In this document: piece after piece, positions 59,801 through 64,000 of the stretch
Position numbering within the stretch: the stretch's first letter is position 1
Layout: the number at the start of each line of letters is the position of its first letter
Assembly (NCBI RefSeq): GCF_900698965.1
Contig: NZ_LR217725.1
Span: 620,001 to 684,000 of the forward strand
From: Erwinia_E haradaeae_A
GTDB taxonomy: Bacteria; Pseudomonadota; Gammaproteobacteria; Enterobacterales; Enterobacteriaceae
DNA: 64,000 bases
Reading direction: 5' to 3'
The notes under the pieces: generated by a model
What the model saw: only the letters and a program-made list of their open reading frames with translations
What the model was told of the DNA's origin: nothing
Database searches by the model: none
Position numbers and translations under genes: made by a program

Positions 59801-60928
59801 GAAGCTAACTTATTTCATCGAATTCAATCTCTTCTTCTTGCTAATGGAGTAGCGGTAGAGAAACTTAATAGTCTTCCTCGTACCAGATGGTTAGAAATAA
59901 ACCTATCTGATAAAGACAGCAACAACCAATTAGTAAATCTTACTGACCAGTACAATGAATTAAAGCATGAATTTGAGAAAAGACTTAATGAAAAACGCCG
60001 AAAAATCACACAAGGCGATGATTTAGCACCTGGAATATTAAAAATAGTTAAAGTATATTTAGCCGTCAAGCGTCAAATCCAACCTGGTGATAAAATGGCC
60101 GGTCGTCATGGAAACAAGGGTGTTATCTCAAAAATTAACCCAATTGAAGACATGCCTTACGATGAGAACGGTATTCCGGTAGATATCGTTTTGAACCCAC
60201 TAGGCGTACCATCGCGTATGAATATTGGTCAGATTCTTGAAACTCATCTCGGTATGGCCGCCAAAGGTATTGGAGAAAAGATTAATAAACTTCTAGAAAA
60301 ACAATCAGAGATCTCTAAATTACGTGAGTTTTTGCAGAAAGCCTACGATCTAGGTACTAATATACGCCAAAAAATTGACTTAAACAGTTTTACAGACAAT
60401 GAGGTACTTTCTTTAGCAAAAAACTTACAAGATGGCATGCCAATCGCTACCCCAGTGTTTGATGGTGCGCAAGAGAGCGAAATCAAAGATTTGTTACAAC
60501 TCGGTGGACTGCCGTCTTCCGGTCAGATTGCTTTGTTTGATGGTCGTACTGGTGAAAAATTTGAACGTAAAGTTACCGTAGGATACATGTATATGCTAAA
60601 ACTCAACCACTTAGTCGATGATAAAATGCACGCACGCTCAACTGGCTCGTATAGTCTGGTAACGCAACAACCTTTAGGTGGTAAAGCGCAATTTGGTGGT
60701 CAGCGTTTTGGTGAGATGGAAGTGTGGGCGTTAGAAGCATACGGTGCAGCTTATACCTTGCAGGAGATGTTAACTGTAAAATCTGACGATGTAAATGGTC
60801 GTACAAAAATGTATCGCAATATTGTTGATGGTAACCATCAGATGGAGCCTGGTATGCCAGAATCATTCAACGTTCTCTTGCAGGAAATCCGATCTCTAGG
60901 TATTAACATTGATCTAGAAGACGAGTAA
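56900..60928 (+). CDS. rpoB: DNA-directed RNA polymerase beta subunit
   Basis: The start chosen is ATG at 56900 ([19 protein letters not shown]), with gagg just upstream, giving 1342 aa, exactly the E. coli length. The frame happens to be open 40 codons further up to 56780, but that part overlaps the conserved leader and has no family match. Recognisable regions: the rifampicin-binding cluster [33 protein letters not shown] (Thr where E. coli has Asn518), and the active-site blocks [17 protein letters not shown] and [48 protein letters not shown]. rpoC follows after 84 bases. Confidence 0.98.
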   Translation: [1342 protein letters not shown]

Positions 60929-61012
60929 TCAACTGGCATCTGCTGTACTCTTTACAGCGCAATCAGGGTTCTTAGAGTACCCCGAATAGTACTATCCTAC
61001 CGGAGCTAATGT

Positions 61013-64000
61013 GTGAACGATTTAATGAAATTGCTAAAAACACAACATCATACCGAAGAATTTGATGCAATTAAAATTGCTCTGGCATCGCCAGATACGA
61101 TTCGTTTATGGTCTTTTGGTGAAGTTAAAAAACCAGAAACTATCAACTATCGAACTTTTAAGCCTGAACGTGACGGACTTTTTTGTGCACGAATCTTTGG
61201 CCCTGTCAAAGACTATGAGTGCTTATGCGGTAAATATAAGCGTCTGAAACATCGCGGTGTGATCTGTGAGAAATGCGGTGTTGAGGTGACACAAACTAAA
61301 GTACGCCGTGAAAGAATGGGCCATATTGAGCTAGCCTCTCCTATCGCACACATCTGGTTCCTTAAATCACTCCCATCACGCATTGGTTTACTGTTAGATA
61401 TGCCATTGCGTGACATCGAAAGGGTTTTGTATTTCGAGTCTTATATTGTTATTGAAAGTGGGATGACGAGTCTTGAGAAATACCAACTCCTTACTGAGGA
61501 ACAATACCTTGATGCCTTAGAAGAATTTGGTGATGAATTTGAGGCAACAATAGGGGCGGCGGCTATTCAAACCCTCTTTAAAAATATCAACCTAGACAAA
61601 GAATGTGAACAGTTACATGTTGAGTTAAACGAATCCAACTCTGAGACTAAGCGCAAAAAACTAACTAAGCGCATAAAATTACTTGAAGCATTTATCCAAT
61701 CTGGTAACAAACCAGAATGGATGGTCCTTGATGTTTTGCCAGTCTTACCACCTGATTTACGACCTCTTGTGCCATTAGATGGCGGTCGTTTTGCAACATC
61801 TGATCTCAATGACTTATATCGTCGTGTCATTAATCGCAATAACCGTTTGAAGCGCTTATTAGATCTGGCAGCGCCAGACATTATCGTACGTAATGAAAAG
61901 CGCATGCTACAAGAGGCAGTAGATGCTTTATTAGATAATGGCCGTCGAGGTCGTGCAATTACTGGTTCTAATAAACGACCTTTAAAATCTTTAGCGGATA
62001 TGATAAAAGGCAAACAAGGTCGATTCCGTCAGAATCTGCTAGGTAAACGCGTTGACTATTCCGGTCGATCAGTCATTACTGTAGGGCCATGCCTGCATTT
62101 ACATCAGTGTGGTCTACCGAAAAAAATGGCACTAGAGCTCTTTAAGCCATTTATTTATGGCACACTAGAACTTCGTGGTTTGGCAACAACCATTAAGGCA
62201 GCAAAAAAAATGGTTGAAAGAGAGGAATCAGTTGTCTGGGACATATTAGAAGAGGTTATCCGTGAACATCCAGTGCTACTCAATCGGGCCCCTACTCTAC
62301 ATCGTTTAGGCATCCAAGCGTTTGAGCCAGTGCTTATCGAAGGAAAAGCAATACAGTTACACCCATTGGTCTGTGCGGCATATAATGCTGACTTTGATGG
62401 TGATCAAATGGCCGTTCATGTTCCTCTGACTATGGAAGCTCAGCTAGAGGCACGTGTACTCATGATGTCTACTAATAATATCTTATCACCTGCAAACGGT
62501 GAACCCATTATTGTTCCATCTCAAGACGTAGTGCTAGGTTTGTATTACATGACTCGAGATTGCGTTAATGCCAAAGGAGAGGGCATGATATTAAGTAGCG
62601 CAAAAGAAGCTGAACGAATGTATCGCGCCGATCTCGCCTCACTGCATGCGCGCGTTAAAATTCGTATCACTGAATACGAAAAAAATGAAACAGAACAATG
62701 GATTTCTAAGACTAATATCACTAATACTACCATTGGTAGAGCTATTCTATGGATGATCGTGCCAAAAGGTTTACCTTTCTCGATAGTAAATCAGACACTA
62801 GGAAAACAAGCTATTTCTCAAATGTTAAATACTTGTTATCGTATCTTAGGATTAAAACCAACCGTGCTCTTTGCTGATCAAACCATGTATACTGGATTTA
62901 CATATGCAGCACGTTCTGGTACATCTGTAGGTATTGATGATATGGTCATTCCTCAGAAAAAAATAGATATCATTCGTGAGGCAGAAACAGAAGTCACAGA
63001 GATACAAAAACAATTTCAGTCAGGTTTAGTAACAGTTGGAGAGCGATATAATAAAGTGATTGACATCTGGGCTTCAGCAAACGAACGCGTTGCTCAAGCT
63101 ATGATGGAAAACCTATCTACAGAAGTTGTAGTGAATAGTGACGGTATTTCAGAACGTCAAGTTTCTTTTAACAATATTTTTATGATGGCTGACTCTGGTG
63201 CTAGAGGCTCTGCAGCACAAATTCGCCAACTAGCAGGCATGAGGGGGTTAATGGCAAAACCAGATGGATCTATTATTGAAACACCTATTACCGCAAATTT
63301 CCGTGAAGGATTAAATGTTCTTCAGTATTTTATTTCAACACATGGTGCTCGTAAGGGTCTAGCAGATACCGCGTTAAAAACCGCTAACTCAGGCTATTTA
63401 ACCCGTAGACTAGTGGATGTGGCACAGGATTTAATCGTTACTGAAGATGACTGCGGAACACACGAAGGTATTTTAATGACACCTCTGATCGAAGGTGGTG
63501 ATGTTAAAGATCCACTGAGAGAACGTGTTCTAGGTCGTGTAACATCAGAGGATGTCCTTAATCCAGGAACTCTTGCGATACTATTACCACGCAACACACT
63601 TCTGCATGAGCAAGAGTGCGATATATTAGAAGCACACTCAGTAGACAGCGTAAAAGTAAGATCAGTAGTCAGTTGTAAAACTGACTTTGGCGTATGCGCG
63701 CACTGCTATGGTCGAGATCTTGCACGGGGTCATATTATCAATAAAGGCGAAGCAATTGGAGTTATTGCTGCTCAGTCTATAGGAGAGCCAGGTACTCAGT
63801 TAACAATGCGTACCTTTCATATTGGTGGAGCGGCATCACGCGCAGCGGCAGAGTCTAGCATTCAGGTCCAAAATAAAGGGACATTAAAATTAATTAACGC
63901 TAAATCAGTTACTAATTCTGAAGGAAAGCTGGTCATTACCTCACGCAACACTGAACTAAAAGTCATCGATGACTTTGGACGTACAAAGGAAAGCTATAAA
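61013..64000 (+). CDS. rpoC: DNA-directed RNA polymerase beta' subunit (3' part cut by window edge)
   Basis: The start is GTG at 61013 (M-N-D-L-M-K-L-L-K), with ggag 7 bases upstream. 996 codons are present, open to the window end, where the frame stops within the RTKESYK block (E. coli 1407 aa). Visible: the first zinc site (CLCGKYKRLKHRGVICEKC), the catalytic magnesium loop NADFDGDQM near 62390, the bridge-helix/trigger-loop region (GLADTALKTANSGYLTRRLVDVAQD, then TQLTMRTFHIGG), and the second zinc site beginning CKTDFGVCAHC. The remaining third lies outside the window, so nothing is said about its end. Confidence 0.98.
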   Translation, partial: MNDLMKLLKTQHHTEEFDAIKIALASPDTIRLWSFGEVKKPETINYRTFKPERDGLFCARIFGPVKDYECLCGKYKRLKHRGVICEKCGVEVTQTKVRRERMGHIELASPIAHIWFLKSLPSRIGLLLDMPLRDIERVLYFESYIVIESGMTSLEKYQLLTEEQYLDALEEFGDEFEATIGAAAIQTLFKNINLDKECEQLHVELNESNSETKRKKLTKRIKLLEAFIQSGNKPEWMVLDVLPVLPPDLRPLVPLDGGRFATSDLNDLYRRVINRNNRLKRLLDLAAPDIIVRNEKRMLQEAVDALLDNGRRGRAITGSNKRPLKSLADMIKGKQGRFRQNLLGKRVDYSGRSVITVGPCLHLHQCGLPKKMALELFKPFIYGTLELRGLATTIKAAKKMVEREESVVWDILEEVIREHPVLLNRAPTLHRLGIQAFEPVLIEGKAIQLHPLVCAAYNADFDGDQMAVHVPLTMEAQLEARVLMMSTNNILSPANGEPIIVPSQDVVLGLYYMTRDCVNAKGEGMILSSAKEAERMYRADLASLHARVKIRITEYEKNETEQWISKTNITNTTIGRAILWMIVPKGLPFSIVNQTLGKQAISQMLNTCYRILGLKPTVLFADQTMYTGFTYAARSGTSVGIDDMVIPQKKIDIIREAETEVTEIQKQFQSGLVTVGERYNKVIDIWASANERVAQAMMENLSTEVVVNSDGISERQVSFNNIFMMADSGARGSAAQIRQLAGMRGLMAKPDGSIIETPITANFREGLNVLQYFISTHGARKGLADTALKTANSGYLTRRLVDVAQDLIVTEDDCGTHEGILMTPLIEGGDVKDPLRERVLGRVTSEDVLNPGTLAILLPRNTLLHEQECDILEAHSVDSVKVRSVVSCKTDFGVCAHCYGRDLARGHIINKGEAIGVIAAQSIGEPGTQLTMRTFHIGGAASRAAAESSIQVQNKGTLKLINAKSVTNSEGKLVITSRNTELKVIDDFGRTKESYK

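Noticed and set aside
1..64000. tRNA, rRNA, RNase P RNA, tmRNA, SRP RNA, CRISPR arrays, insertion sequences and prophage
   Set aside because: Looked for T-loop (ttcgaatc-type) and other signature sequences on both strands by eye and found none convincing. A tRNAscan-SE and Infernal run would be needed to exclude degenerate copies.

Overview
This window is a piece of chromosome from a gammaproteobacterium of the Enterobacterales type with a reduced, AT-rich genome. Every recognisable protein aligns end to end, from memory, with its Escherichia coli counterpart, often at identical length: RpoB 1342, NusG 181, PPK 688, EF-P 188, KdsA 284 residues. The gene set is housekeeping only, with no insertion sequences, phage genes, CRISPR array, tRNA or rRNA seen. 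Genes are intact, but only about 57% of the window is coding (about 36.7 kb of 64 kb), and intergenic stretches run up to about 4 kb with no readable pseudogenes. This pattern fits a long-established insect endosymbiont of the Sodalis-allied type, such as the low-density symbionts nested in mealybugs. The species cannot be named from this window.

Layout. 1-9.9 kb: epmB and efp head to head (EF-P lysylation), orphan rsxE followed by nth, tpiA, then prfB-lysS. 10-18.9 kb: kdsA, tyrS, mlaA, prs and the ispE-lolB pair. 20.7-27.4 kb: prfA-prmC, then secF/secD and tgt. 28-31.9 kb: ydiK, and pgpB divergent from ribA. 33.8-50.3 kb: a sparse stretch with only mrcB, ppk, udk and ptsI, separated by gene deserts of up to 4.1 kb. 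52.1-64 kb: the dense secE-nusG-rplKA-rplJL-rpoBC block, with rpoC cut by the window edge.

Functionally the genes support translation (EF-P and its modifier, RF1, RF2, PrmC, LysRS, TyrRS, Tgt, four ribosomal proteins), transcription (NusG, RpoB, RpoC), Sec export, and a Gram-negative envelope (KdsA, LolB, MlaA, PBP1B, PgpB). The rest cover core metabolism: TpiA, Prs, IspE, RibA, Udk, PPK and EI. Several operons have lost partners at their usual place: rsxABCDG, hemA, yajC, queA, ppx, ptsH and crr.

I see no new multi-gene system. The most unusual signals are: the intergenic DNA is full of short tandem duplications and long perfect inverted repeats, two of which run into coding sequence (5' end of mrcB, 3' end of rplJ); prfB has lost its programmed frameshift; RF1 has Asp in its stop-codon tripeptide (PDT instead of PAT); and a dif-like XerC/XerD half-site pair lies just upstream of the orphan rsxE.
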